This document shows, piece by piece, positions 44,590-55,455 of a DNA stretch of 64,000 bases (its first letter is position 1; each line of letters starts with the position of its first letter). The stretch is taken from positions 1-64,000 of the forward strand of contig NZ_JADLJL010000006.1 in assembly GCF_015680235.1 (NCBI RefSeq), in the 5' to 3' direction. Under the pieces are notes generated by a model. It saw only the letters and a list, made by a program, of their open reading frames with translations, had not been told where the DNA came from and ran no database searches. The stretch is from Pseudomonas guariconensis. GTDB lineage: Bacteria > Pseudomonadota > Gammaproteobacteria > Pseudomonadales > Pseudomonadaceae. Position numbers and translations under genes: made by a program.

Positions 44590-46494
44590 ATGAAATGCGA
44601 CCCCTCGCTCCTTCGCCCTGCCCAACCTGTCGTGAAATCCCGCTTGATCCGCCAATTGCTGCTGCCGCCCCTGATCATCCTGCTGATGGTCGGCCTGGGC
44701 CTGGTCGGCTACCTGGTCAGCGAGAACAACGGCATCCGCACCTTGAGTGAAAACGGCGAGCGCCAGCTCGAGCTGCATGCGCGCACGGTCGAGAGCGAAA
44801 TCAGCAAGTACACCTACCTGCCGAGCCTGCTGGAGCTCGAGGACAGCGTCTCGCGCCTGCTCACCGACCCGGACGGCGGGTATCGCCAGACGGTCAACGA
44901 ATACCTCGAAGGCCTGAACCGCCGCAGCCGCAGCCGGGCCATCTTCGTGCTCGATACCAGCGGCCGGGTCCAGGCCACCAGCAACTGGCGCGACGCCGAC
45001 TCCTTCCTGGGCGAGGACCTGTCGTTCCGCGCCTACTTCCAGGACGCCGTGCGCGGCGAGCCCGGGCGCTTCTATGGCATCGGCAGCACCACCGGCGAAG
45101 CCGGCTACTACCTGGCCCATGGGCTGGAAGAACACGGCAAGATCATCGGCGTGGCGGTGATCAAGGTCCGCCTGGACACCCTCGAAGAGCGCTGGCAGCG
45201 CGCGCGCCTGGAGGCGTTCGTCAGTGACGAGAACGGCATCATCATTCTCTCCAGCGACCCGGCCCGCCGACTCAAGTCGGTACGCCCGCTCACCCCGCAG
45301 ATCAAGGAACGTCTGGCGCGCAGCCTGCAGTACTACTGGTGGCCACTGAACGAGTTGCAACCCTTGGCCCGCGAAACCCTGGCCGATGGCGTAGAAAAGC
45401 TCACCTTCCCGGCCAACAGCGAAGGTGGCCAGGGCAAACCGCAGAACATGGCCTACCTGGCCCAGACCCGACGCCTGGTCGACACCCCCTGGCATTTCAC
45501 CCTGCTCACGCCGCTGCAGGATTTACACCGTGAATCCATGGTGCAAGGCATCCTGGTGGGCGTGGCCTTCGCCCTGCTGACCATCCTGGCTATCGCCTGG
45601 AACGAACGGCGCAAGGTGATCGCCACCCGCCTCGCCGCCCGCGAGGCCCTGGAAGAAGCCAACAGCCAGCTGGAGCGACGCATTGCCGAGCGCACCGCCG
45701 ACCTGCGCGCCAGCAACGAGCGTCTCAAGGGGCAGATTCGCGAACGCCGGCATGCCGAACAGACCCTGCGTCATGCCCAGGACGAGCTGGTCCAGGCCGG
45801 CAAGCTGGCGGCCATCGGGCAAATGTCCACCAGCATCGCCCATGAGCTCAACCAGCCGCTGGCCGCCCTGCGTACGTTGTCGGGCAATACCGTGCGCTTC
45901 CTTGAGCGTGGCGCCCTGGAAACCGCCAGTACCAACCTGCGCACCATGAACGACCTGATCGACCGCATGGGGCGCATCACCGCCAGCCTGCGCTCCTTCG
46001 CCCGGCGTGGCGACGACAGCGGCCAGGCCTCGCTGAACAAGGCCGTGGAAGCCAGCCTACAGGTGCTGGGCAACCGAATCGCCGGCTGCAACCTGCAATT
46101 GCACCGCCAGTTCGACGACCAGCTACTGGCCATCGACCAGACCCGCCTGGAGCAGATCCTGGTCAACCTGATCGGCAACGCCCTGGACGCCATGGCCAGC
46201 CAGCCCCAGCCGCAGCTCTGGCTGGAAGGCGAGGCACAGGGCGACAAATACCGCCTGCGGGTGCGCGACAACGGCCACGGCATCGACGCCGAGGCGCGCA
46301 AGCACCTGTTCGAACCCTTCTTCACCACCAAACCGGGCGAGCATGGCCTGGGCCTGGGCCTGACCCTGTCGGCGAGCCTTGCCGCCGCCGCCAAGGGTTC
46401 CTTGGGCGTCGAGCATCCCGCCAGCGGCGGTACCGCCTTCGTCCTCGCCCTGCCCCTGGCCACGCCTACCGGCACATCGGCTGAACCACTATGA
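44590..46494 (+). CDS. aauS: sensor histidine kinase AauS
   Basis: This 634-residue membrane sensor of the DctB family has a first membrane helix near residues 20-40, a periplasmic double-PAS/dCache-type sensor to about 310, and a second membrane helix (GILVGVAFALLTILAIAW). A coiled-coil signalling segment rich in Ala, Glu and Arg follows, then the kinase core. The phospho-accepting histidine lies in SIAHELNQPLAALR (about residue 418). The N box is QILVNLIGNALDAM and the G2 box is GHGLGLGLTLSASLA. GTG at 44587 directly before the ATG is an alternative start. In P. putida AauRS senses acidic amino acids and activates aatJQMP. Confidence 0.92.
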   Translation: MKCDPSLLRPAQPVVKSRLIRQLLLPPLIILLMVGLGLVGYLVSENNGIRTLSENGERQLELHARTVESEISKYTYLPSLLELEDSVSRLLTDPDGGYRQTVNEYLEGLNRRSRSRAIFVLDTSGRVQATSNWRDADSFLGEDLSFRAYFQDAVRGEPGRFYGIGSTTGEAGYYLAHGLEEHGKIIGVAVIKVRLDTLEERWQRARLEAFVSDENGIIILSSDPARRLKSVRPLTPQIKERLARSLQYYWWPLNELQPLARETLADGVEKLTFPANSEGGQGKPQNMAYLAQTRRLVDTPWHFTLLTPLQDLHRESMVQGILVGVAFALLTILAIAWNERRKVIATRLAAREALEEANSQLERRIAERTADLRASNERLKGQIRERRHAEQTLRHAQDELVQAGKLAAIGQMSTSIAHELNQPLAALRTLSGNTVRFLERGALETASTNLRTMNDLIDRMGRITASLRSFARRGDDSGQASLNKAVEASLQVLGNRIAGCNLQLHRQFDDQLLAIDQTRLEQILVNLIGNALDAMASQPQPQLWLEGEAQGDKYRLRVRDNGHGIDAEARKHLFEPFFTTKPGEHGLGLGLTLSASLAAAAKGSLGVEHPASGGTAFVLALPLATPTGTSAEPL

Positions 46495-46507
46495 ATAAAG
46501 GGTCCCC

Positions 46508-47833
<1,326 letters not shown>

Positions 47834-47849
47834 ACCAAGGAAAGCCAAC

Positions 47850-48185
47850 GTGGACCTGATACTCAAGGCCAGCCTGGGCGCCGCCGTCGTGGTGCTCCTG
47901 GCCATTCTTTCGAAGACGCGCAACTACTACATCGCCGGGTTGGTACCGCTGTTTCCGACCTTCGCCCTGATCGCCCACTACATCGTCGGCAAGGGCCGGT
48001 CGTTGGCTGACTTGAAGACCACCATCCTGTTCGGCATGTGGTCGATCATTCCTTATTTCATCTACCTGGCGACGTTGTACGTGCTGGTCGACAGGATGCG
48101 CCTGGAGGCCTCGCTGGCGCTGGCCACGGTGGCCTGGCTGGTGGCGGCGACGGCGTTGGTCACCTTGTGGATGCGCTTTCACTGA
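47850..48185 (+). CDS. glpM: GlpM family membrane protein
   Basis: This 111-residue protein has four hydrophobic segments and matches the GlpM family, first described beside the glycerol genes of P. aeruginosa and implicated in alginate formation there. Typical pieces are [31 protein letters not shown] and [16 protein letters not shown]. The start is GTG at 47850, with AAGGAAAG 5-12 nt upstream, and it lies 16 bp after aauR. In this genome it is separated from glpD by the NEL gene and the aat operon, so it is not part of the glp transcript. Confidence 0.85.
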   Translation: MDLILKASLGAAVVVLLAILSKTRNYYIAGLVPLFPTFALIAHYIVGKGRSLADLKTTILFGMWSIIPYFIYLATLYVLVDRMRLEASLALATVAWLVAATALVTLWMRFH

Positions 48186-48194
48186 AAGCACCCG

Positions 48195-48239
48195 GGGCCG
48201 CGTTGCGGCCCAATCGCGGCACAAGGCCGCTCCTGCAGG
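48195..48239 (-). repeat. single REP-like element
   Basis: The unit contains a GGGCCGCGTTGCGGCCC hairpin and the REP core GGCACAAGGCCGCTCCTGC. It lies between the convergent glpM and hydrolase genes. Confidence 0.75.
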
Positions 48240-48255
48240 GTCTGTGACGGTCCGT

Positions 48256-49254
48256 TTACAGAAGCCCTGCCACATGCCTTGGCGCTTCGCGATGCGCTTT
48301 CAGGTACGGCAGCACCGCCGCCAGCAACGGCCCCTTGAACGGCTCCTGGAAACGATGGGCCAAGCCCGGAATCAAACGCAGCTGGCTGCCTCGGATATGG
48401 GCCGCCAGGTGCACGCCATGCATCACCGGCAACAGCGGGTCGGCCGTGCCATGCACCACTAACGTCGGCACGCGCAGCTGGTTGAGCAGCGCCACCCGGC
48501 TCGGCTCGGCGAGGATCGCCATGATCTGGCGCTTCACGCCGTCCGGGTTGAACGCTCGGTCATAGGCGTCCGCGGCCTGTTGCAGCAACACCGCGCGCTC
48601 ATCGGTGATCTCGGGGCTGCCCAAGGCGGCCAGCAGGTCGGCCTGGTGCTCGATGGCCACCGACCGGTTGGGTGCATCGCGGCGCGCCAGCAACTGCACC
48701 AGCGCTGGGCTGGGCGCCGGCAAGCCTTCGTCGCCGGAACTGGACATCACCAGCGTCAGGCTACGCACGCGCTGCGGGGCCATGGCCGCCAAGCGCTGGG
48801 CGATCATGCCACCCATGCTTACCCCTAGCACATGGAACTGCTCGATGTTCAGCGCATCCATCAGCCGCAACCCGTCGCTGGCCATGTCGGTCAGGGTATA
48901 GGGCGCGGCCACCGGCAGCCCCAGCTTGTAGCGCAGCAGTTCGACGGTCAGGCTGGCCGAGGCCGGCATTCGGTTCCAGCGCGACAAGCCGACATCGCGA
49001 TTGTCGTAGCGGATGACGCGAAAACCCTGCCGGCACAAGGCCTCGACCACATCGTCGGGCCAATGGATCAATTGCCCGCCCAGGCCCATGACCAGCAGCA
49101 ACGCAGGGTCCGACGGCGCACCGACGCTTTGGTAGACCAGGCTCAGTTCGCCCAGCTCGGCCCGTTGCACCGGCACCTGGGAGTCGCAGCGCTGGGCGGC
49201 CGCAGCGGCCGGCACGCTGACCAACAAGAATAAAAAGACCAATAAAGCCCGCAT
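48256..49254 (-). CDS. secreted alpha/beta hydrolase
   Basis: This 332-residue alpha/beta-hydrolase-fold enzyme has an N-terminal signal peptide ([20 protein letters not shown]), so it acts in the periplasm or outside the cell. The oxyanion segment [15 protein letters not shown], the nucleophile elbow GVSMGG and the late [15 protein letters not shown] with its acid and following His are intact. The closest general types are esterases or proline iminopeptidase-like enzymes, but the substrate cannot be read. The start at 49254 is chosen because of the signal peptide. The gene is divergent from metR; a link to methionine metabolism is not evident. Confidence 0.85.
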   Translation of the reverse strand: MRALLVFLFLLVSVPAAAAAQRCDSQVPVQRAELGELSLVYQSVGAPSDPALLLVMGLGGQLIHWPDDVVEALCRQGFRVIRYDNRDVGLSRWNRMPASASLTVELLRYKLGLPVAAPYTLTDMASDGLRLMDALNIEQFHVLGVSMGGMIAQRLAAMAPQRVRSLTLVMSSSGDEGLPAPSPALVQLLARRDAPNRSVAIEHQADLLAALGSPEITDERAVLLQQAADAYDRAFNPDGVKRQIMAILAEPSRVALLNQLRVPTLVVHGTADPLLPVMHGVHLAAHIRGSQLRLIPGLAHRFQEPFKGPLLAAVLPYLKAHREAPRHVAGLL

Positions 49255-49449
49255 GAAAGAAACACCAGAACGCAGATCCCCAGTAGATCGCGAGTCTGAT
49301 GAAAACCTTTCGAGCGCGCTGCCACAAAACCATGACAGTTTGATTAAGGCTGCCGAGCGGTCAAACGCAGCCACCTCGACAGCCACACGCAACATGAGGG
49401 AAACTCAAGCACCGTACCCCATTACCCAGAGTTACCCCCGGAGCCACCT

Positions 49450-50367
49450 GTGCTGGAAATCCGCCACCTGAAAACCCTTCATGCCTTGCGCGAGGCCGAT
49501 AGCCTGGTGGAAGCCGCCGAGCGCCTGCACCTGACCCAGTCGGCGCTGTCGCATCAGTTCAAGGAACTGGAAGAACGCCTGGGCATGGCGCTGTTCGTGC
49601 GCAAGACCAAGCCGATCCGCTTCACCAGCGCCGGCCTGCGCCTGTTGCAACTGGCCGATGCCACCCTGCCCCTGCTGCGCGGTGCCGAGCGCGACATCGC
49701 CCGCCTGGCAGGCGGTACCGCCGGGCGCCTGCACATGGCCATCGAGTGTCATAGCTGCTTCCAATGGCTGATGCCCACCATCGACCAGTTCCGCGACGCC
49801 TGGCCGGAAGTGGAGCTGGACCTGGCCTCAGGCTTCGCCTTCGCCCCATTGCCGGCCCTGGCCCGGGGCGACCTCGACCTGGTGGTGACCTCCGACCCGG
49901 TGGACCTGGCCGGCATCACCTATGTGCCGCTGTTCACCTACGAGGCGATGCTCGCCGTGGCCAACCAGCACCCGCTGGCCAGCAAGCCCTACATCGTGCC
50001 TCAGGACCTTTTGGACCAGACCTTGATCACTTACCCGGTGGAACGCGACCGCCTGGACATCTTCACTCGCTTCCTGGAGCCGGCCGATATCGAGCCGGCC
50101 GCGGTGCGCACGTCGGAGCTGACCGTGATGATGATGCAGCTGGTGGCCAGCGGCCGTGGCGTATGCGGCATCCCCCATTGGGCGCTGCACGAGTACAGCT
50201 CGCGAGGCTACGTCAAGGGCAAGCGCCTGGGCGAAAAGGGCCTGTTCGCCACGCTCCACGCTGCGGTGCGCACCGACATGCTCGATGCCCCCTACATGCG
50301 CGATTTCCTGCTGACGGCCAAGGACACCTCGTTCTCGACCCTCGATGGCGTCAGCGCGGTGCGTTGA
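49450..50367 (+). CDS. metR: LysR-family regulator MetR
   Basis: This 305-residue LysR-type regulator has an N-terminal winged helix-turn-helix (LVEAAERLHLTQSALSHQFKELEERLG) and a C-terminal effector-binding domain with CHSCFQWLMPTIDQFRDAWPEVELDL. The full pattern, including FVRKTKPIRFTSAG, is that of MetR, which senses homocysteine and activates methionine synthase genes. The start is GTG at 49450, with GGAG 7 nt upstream. The gene is divergent from the secreted hydrolase, and its end overlaps the end of the convergent Nudix gene by 17 bp. Confidence 0.92.
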   Translation: MLEIRHLKTLHALREADSLVEAAERLHLTQSALSHQFKELEERLGMALFVRKTKPIRFTSAGLRLLQLADATLPLLRGAERDIARLAGGTAGRLHMAIECHSCFQWLMPTIDQFRDAWPEVELDLASGFAFAPLPALARGDLDLVVTSDPVDLAGITYVPLFTYEAMLAVANQHPLASKPYIVPQDLLDQTLITYPVERDRLDIFTRFLEPADIEPAAVRTSELTVMMMQLVASGRGVCGIPHWALHEYSSRGYVKGKRLGEKGLFATLHAAVRTDMLDAPYMRDFLLTAKDTSFSTLDGVSAVR

Positions 50368-50764
50368 GCGCCTCGCGGTAGAGCGGCAGGATCAGGTCGC
50401 GGGTCAGCGGCGCCAGTTCGAGATCGAGCGCGTCATCGGCCGCCAACCACTTCACTTCCTCGATTTCTGCCGCCGGGCTCACGGCGTCGCTGCTGTCGAC
50501 GCGAAACAGCTCGGCCACCACCTGGAAACCCGGCTCGTTGGCGGCTGGGGCGGTGAATTGCCCCAGATAGCGAGCGTTCTGCGGGTCCAGGCGCAGGCCC
50601 AGTTCCTCGTGCAGCTCCCGTACCAGCGCCGCTTGTGGGGTTTCGCCGGTATCGATCTTGCCACCCGGCTGCATGAAGGCCTGGGTGCCGCGCTTGCGTA
50701 CCAGCAAGGTACGCCCTTGGGCGTCGATCAGCAGGGCGGCGGCGATACGGAGGGTCTTGGACAT
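50351..50764 (-). CDS. Nudix hydrolase
   Basis: This 137-residue Nudix enzyme has the complete box GGKIDTGETPQAALVRELHEELGL (G-x5-E-x7-RELxEELGL), which binds magnesium and cleaves nucleoside diphosphate derivatives. The sequence resembles MutT/ADP-ribose-type Nudix proteins, but the substrate cannot be told. The 3' end overlaps metR by 17 bp in the opposite sense, so the two messages can pair at their ends. Start at 50764 is canonical (MSKTLRIAAALLID). It is divergent from lhr, with 127 bp between. Confidence 0.92.
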   Translation of the reverse strand: MSKTLRIAAALLIDAQGRTLLVRKRGTQAFMQPGGKIDTGETPQAALVRELHEELGLRLDPQNARYLGQFTAPAANEPGFQVVAELFRVDSSDAVSPAAEIEEVKWLAADDALDLELAPLTRDLILPLYREALNAPR

Positions 50765-50891
50765 GGGAGCTCGCTAAACAACAGGAAAAGACGGGCAAGA
50801 ATCACATGCAGGTCGGAGGCTGACAAGCGTCCAGGCGGACCAGGACGAACGGCCCCTTGCCAACCCGCCCTTCACCCGCCATAAACAACAC

Positions 50892-53800
50892 ATGAACCTG
50901 CCAGCCCAGCACCACCCCGTGCTCGACCTGTTCCACCCCGCCATCGGCGCCTGGTTCCGGCAACACTTCGCCACGGTCACCGATGCCCAGGCCCGGGCCT
51001 GGCCGCTGATCCATGCCGGCCAATCGATGCTGCTCGCCGCGCCGACCGGCTCGGGCAAGACCCTGAGCGCCTTCCTGGCCGTGCTCGACGAGCTGTTTCG
51101 CCAAGGCCTGGACCATGACGGCGAGCTGCCTGCGCAGACTCAGGTGGTCTATGTATCGCCCCTCAAGGCGCTGTCCAATGACATCCGCCTGAACCTCGAC
51201 CTGCCGCTGGCCGGCATCAGCCAGGCCCTGCAAGCCCAGGGGTTGAAGGCGCCGCGCATCACCACCGCCGTGCGCACCGGCGATACACCGCAAAAAGAAC
51301 GCGCGGCCATGCGCAAGCTGGCGCCGCACATCCTGGTGACCACGCCCGAATCGCTCTACGTGCTGCTCGGCTCAGCCTCCGGTCGCGAAGGCCTGGCCAA
51401 CGTACACACGGTGATCGTCGACGAGATCCACGCCCTGGCCGGCAACAAGCGAGGCTGTCACCTGGCCTTGACCCTGGAGCGCCTGCAAGCATTGTGCGGC
51501 CGGCCCCTGCGACGCATCGGGCTTTCCGCTACGCAGCGGCCGGTGGAACGCGTGGCGCAGTTCCTGGTAGGCCACCAGCGCCCCTGCGCCATCGTCGACG
51601 TCGGCCATGCACGCCGCCGCGACCTGGCCATCGAGGTCCCGCCGGTGCCACTGGGGGCAGTGATGGCCACCGATGTCTGGGGCCTTGTCTACGACCGCAT
51701 CGCCGCGCTTGCCCGAGAGCATCGCACCACCCTGGTGTTCGTCAACACCCGGCGCCTGGCCGAACGCCTGACCCGCCACCTGAGCGAACGCCTGGGCCAG
51801 GCTGCCGTGGCGGCGCACCACGGCAGCCTGGCCAAGGAACACCGCCTGGCGGCCGAGCAGCGCCTGAAGGCAGGCCAGTTGCAGGTGCTGGTGGCCACCG
51901 CCTCGCTGGAGCTGGGCATCGACATCGGCGAGGTCGAGCTGGTTTGCCAGATCGCCTCGCCCGGCTCGATCTCGGCGTTCTTGCAACGCGTCGGGCGCTC
52001 CGGGCACCAGGTCGAAGGCATCCCCAAGGGGCGGCTGTTTCCGACCTCGCGGGACGACCTGATCGAATGCGTGGCCTTGCTCGAAGGTGTGCGTCAGGGC
52101 GAACTCGATCAACTGCAGATACCCCGCGCACCGCTGGATGTCCTGGCCCAGCAGATCGTCGCCGAAGTGAGCAACCAGCCATGGCCGGAGCAGGCCCTGT
52201 ACGACTGCCTACGCCAGGCCATGCCCTATGCCGAGCTGGACCCGGCGCACTACCAGGCGCTCCTGCGCATGCTCGCCGAGGGCTACAACGGCCGCCAGGG
52301 CGTGCGCAGCGCCTACCTGCACCGCGATGCCGTCAGCGCCACCCTGCGCGGGCGCCGCGGCAGCCAGCTGACGGCCTTGACCAGCGGCGGCACCATTCCC
52401 GAGACCGCCGACTATGCAGTGCTGCTCGAGCCCCAGTCGCTGAACATCGGCAGTGTCAACGAAGACTTCGCCGTGGAAAGCATTGCCGGCGATATCTTCC
52501 AGCTGGGCAATGCGTCCTATCGCATTCTGCGGGTCGAGCCTGGCCGGGTACGGGTCGAGGATGCCCATGGCCTGCCACCGACCATTCCGTTCTGGCTCGG
52601 CGAGGCCCCAGGGCGTAGCGATGAGTTGTCCGCCGCCGTCGCCCGCCTGCAGGCGCAGGTCGATGAGCGCCTGCAGGCCAGCGACGGGGATTTCGCCCCG
52701 GTGCTGGCCTGGTTGCAGCAGGCGTTCGGGCTGGAAGCAGGCAGCGCCAGCCAGTTGCTCGACTACCTGGGGCAGGCCTGGCAGGTGCTGGGCGCTTTGC
52801 CCTCCCAGGAAACGCTGGTGATGGAACGCTTCTTCGACGAAACCGGCGGCACCCAGCTGATCATCCATTCGCCCTATGGCAGCCGGATCAACCGCGCCTG
52901 GGGCCTGGCACTGCGCAAACGCTTCTGTCGCACCTTCAACTTCGAGCTGCAGGCCGCTGCCAGCGAAGACGCGATCGTGCTGTCGTTGTCCACCAGCCAC
53001 AGCTTCGAGCTCGATGAAGTCTGGCGCTACCTGGCCAGCCGCAGCGCCGAGCCGATCCTGGTCCAGGCCCTGCTCGACGCACCGTTGTTCGGCGTGCGTT
53101 GGCGCTGGAACGCCGCCGTGGCCCTGGCCTTGCCGCGTTATGTCGGCGGGCGCAAGGTGGCGCCGCAGATCCAGCGCATGAAGAGTGAAGATCTGATCGC
53201 GGCGGTGTTCCCCGACCAGATCGCCTGCCTGGAAAACATCGTCGGTGAACGGCAGATCCCGGACCACCCGCTGGTGGAACAGACCCTGGACGATTGTCTG
53301 CACGAGGCCATGGACAGCGAAGGCTGGCTGGCCCTGCTTCGGCGCATGGAAAACGGCGAAATACGCCTGCTCGCCCGCGACCTGCCCGCCCCCTCGCCCT
53401 TGGCCGCGGCCATCCTCAATGCCCGGCCCTATACCTTCCTGGACGACGCCCCATTGGAGGAGCGCAGGACCCAGGCGGTGCTCAACCGGCGCTGGAACGA
53501 GGTGCACAGCGGCGACGACCTCGGGGCGCTGGATATCGAGGCCATCGTCGCCGTACAGGCCGAGGCCTGGCCGCAGCCTGGCAACGCCGACGAGATGCAT
53601 GAAGCCTTGATGAGCCTGGGCGCCATCAGCGCTGAGGAAACCCACCTGGGCAACGACTGGCCCGGCCTTCTCGCCCAGTTGGCCCAGGCAGGCCGTGCGT
53701 GCCTGCTGCGCAGCGGCGAACAGGCCCTGTGGCTGGCGCGCGAACGTCTGAATCTGCTGTTGGCGTGTTACCCACACGCCAGGCTGGAGCCTTCGCTCGG

Positions 53801-55178
53801 CCTGTTGCCGGGGTTCGACCAGCCTATCGAACGAGATGCCGCGCAGGTCGAGCTGCTGCGCGCGCGGCTCAGCGGTTTCGGCCCGCTGACAGTGGCCCAG
53901 ATCGCGGCACCGTTAGGCCTGCCCAGCAGCGATATCGAACAGGCCCTGGCGCGTCTGGAAGTCGAAGGCTATGTGCTGCGCGGCCATTTCAGCCCTGGCC
54001 AGCGAACCCTGCAGTGGTGCGAGCGGCACCTGCTGGCGCGTATCCATCGCTACACGGTCAAGCGCCTGCGGCGGGAAATCGAACCGGTGACCCTGCAGGT
54101 CTACATGCGTTTCCTGTTCGACTGGCAACACCTGGCGACCGACGAACGCCTGAGGGGACCCCAAGCGGTGGCCGAGGTACTCGGCCAGTTGCAAGGCTTC
54201 CCCAGCGCGGCCGGGGCCTGGGAGGCCGAGCTGCTGCCGGCCCGGATCAAGGACTACAGCCCACACTGGCTCGACGATGCCTGCCGCAGCGGGCAATGGG
54301 CCTGGAGCCGGCTGGCGAGCACGCTGTCCACCAGTACCTTGTCCAGCACACCGCTGGTACTGCTGCCGCGCGAGCACCTGAGCCTCTGGCGCAGCCTGGC
54401 ACCAATGCCCGCGCTCGATGACTTGCCTCCAAGGGCGCAACGGGTATTCGAGACGCTGCAGGCCCAGGGCGCCTTGTTCTTCGACGAGCTCACCCAGGAG
54501 GCCCACCTGCTGCCCAGCGAGCTGGAAAGCGCATTGCAACAATTGGTGGGCGCCGGGTTGGTCGGTGCCGATAGCTTCACGGGCCTGCGCGGGCTGATCA
54601 CACCCGCCGCCAAGCGCACCTCGCGCAACAGCCGCCGCGGCCATCCACCGATGGCCAGCGACATGGCCCAGGCCGGGCGCTGGGCATTGTTGCGTCGTGG
54701 CACTACCCTGCCGGACAGCGACCAACGCCTGGAACACGTCGCGCGGACCTTGCTGCGCCGCTACGGGGTGATCTGCTGGCGCCTGCTAGAGCGCGAAAGC
54801 GATGTGCTGCCGCCCTGGCGTGACCTGTTGCGTTGCTACCACCGGCTGGAGGCTCGGGGCGAAATCCGCGGTGGGCGATTCATTGTCGGGCTGGCCGGTG
54901 AACAGTTCGCCCTGCCGGAGGCGGTCGGCCTGCTGCGCCAGGTACGACGGCGGGCACCGGACGGTGGGCTGGTGATGATCAGCGCCTGTGACCCGCTGAA
55001 CCTGCTGGGAACGCTGTTGCCAGGCGGGAAGGTACCGGCGGTGGTCGGCAACCGGCTACTGTATCGCGACGGTGTGCCGGTGGCCACGCGGGTAGCGGGG
55101 CGCTACGAGTACCTGGTGGAGGTGCCGGCCGCAGAACAGGAAGCCTGGCGACAGCGCCTGTTACGCGATATTCACTGA
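50892..55178 (+). CDS. lhr: large helicase Lhr
   Basis: This 1428-residue superfamily 2 helicase is the long form of Lhr. The first 850 residues form the Lhr core with Walker A APTGSGKT (50-57), DEIH in VIVDEIHALAGNKRG (near 177), the SAT-like motif GLSATQRP, and motif VI QRVGRSGHQ. Winged-helix and Lhr-specific domains follow. The remaining 550 residues are the C-terminal extension that is only present in the long form. Lhr translocates on single-stranded DNA and unwinds RNA:DNA hybrids. It is a different gene from the short Lhr core that accompanies the repair ligase in relatives. It is followed by a REP pair. Confidence 0.93.
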   Translation: MNLPAQHHPVLDLFHPAIGAWFRQHFATVTDAQARAWPLIHAGQSMLLAAPTGSGKTLSAFLAVLDELFRQGLDHDGELPAQTQVVYVSPLKALSNDIRLNLDLPLAGISQALQAQGLKAPRITTAVRTGDTPQKERAAMRKLAPHILVTTPESLYVLLGSASGREGLANVHTVIVDEIHALAGNKRGCHLALTLERLQALCGRPLRRIGLSATQRPVERVAQFLVGHQRPCAIVDVGHARRRDLAIEVPPVPLGAVMATDVWGLVYDRIAALAREHRTTLVFVNTRRLAERLTRHLSERLGQAAVAAHHGSLAKEHRLAAEQRLKAGQLQVLVATASLELGIDIGEVELVCQIASPGSISAFLQRVGRSGHQVEGIPKGRLFPTSRDDLIECVALLEGVRQGELDQLQIPRAPLDVLAQQIVAEVSNQPWPEQALYDCLRQAMPYAELDPAHYQALLRMLAEGYNGRQGVRSAYLHRDAVSATLRGRRGSQLTALTSGGTIPETADYAVLLEPQSLNIGSVNEDFAVESIAGDIFQLGNASYRILRVEPGRVRVEDAHGLPPTIPFWLGEAPGRSDELSAAVARLQAQVDERLQASDGDFAPVLAWLQQAFGLEAGSASQLLDYLGQAWQVLGALPSQETLVMERFFDETGGTQLIIHSPYGSRINRAWGLALRKRFCRTFNFELQAAASEDAIVLSLSTSHSFELDEVWRYLASRSAEPILVQALLDAPLFGVRWRWNAAVALALPRYVGGRKVAPQIQRMKSEDLIAAVFPDQIACLENIVGERQIPDHPLVEQTLDDCLHEAMDSEGWLALLRRMENGEIRLLARDLPAPSPLAAAILNARPYTFLDDAPLEERRTQAVLNRRWNEVHSGDDLGALDIEAIVAVQAEAWPQPGNADEMHEALMSLGAISAEETHLGNDWPGLLAQLAQAGRACLLRSGEQALWLARERLNLLLACYPHARLEPSLGLLPGFDQPIERDAAQVELLRARLSGFGPLTVAQIAAPLGLPSSDIEQALARLEVEGYVLRGHFSPGQRTLQWCERHLLARIHRYTVKRLRREIEPVTLQVYMRFLFDWQHLATDERLRGPQAVAEVLGQLQGFPSAAGAWEAELLPARIKDYSPHWLDDACRSGQWAWSRLASTLSTSTLSSTPLVLLPREHLSLWRSLAPMPALDDLPPRAQRVFETLQAQGALFFDELTQEAHLLPSELESALQQLVGAGLVGADSFTGLRGLITPAAKRTSRNSRRGHPPMASDMAQAGRWALLRRGTTLPDSDQRLEHVARTLLRRYGVICWRLLERESDVLPPWRDLLRCYHRLEARGEIRGGRFIVGLAGEQFALPEAVGLLRQVRRRAPDGGLVMISACDPLNLLGTLLPGGKVPAVVGNRLLYRDGVPVATRVAGRYEYLVEVPAAEQEAWRQRLLRDIH

Positions 55179-55190
55179 AGCACTCCAAAC

Positions 55191-55325
55191 GCATCGCGGA
55201 CAAGCCCGCTCCCACAGGGGGCGGCGCTAGCCGCTTGTCCTGTGCGCAACAGCGCGGCCCGGAAGAGATAGTGCCGCTCTGGCGATCGACGCCAATCCTG
55301 TGGGAGCGGGCTTGCCCCGCGATGC
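55191..55325. repeat. REP inverted pair
   Basis: Units at about 55191-55220 (CGCGGACAAGCCCGCTCCCACAG) and 55297-55325 (CCTGTGGGAGCGGGCTTGCC) face each other after lhr. The rest of the 277-bp gap shows no other feature. Confidence 0.85.
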
Positions 55326-55455
55326 GGTCCTGCGTCGATGACTGATCTTTCATGTTCTGCCCCCGCGATCGACTGGCCATGCGCCACCCAATGGGGCTAT
55401 GGTCGGGGTTTGACCCAGGCCCCTGAGCCTGACCGAGCCATCGCAAGGACCCCGT

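Noticed and set aside
49255..49449. MetR-type binding site (TGAA-N5-TTCA) between the hydrolase and metR
   Set aside because: Only a weak TGAGGGAAACTCA was seen, which does not fit the consensus well enough.
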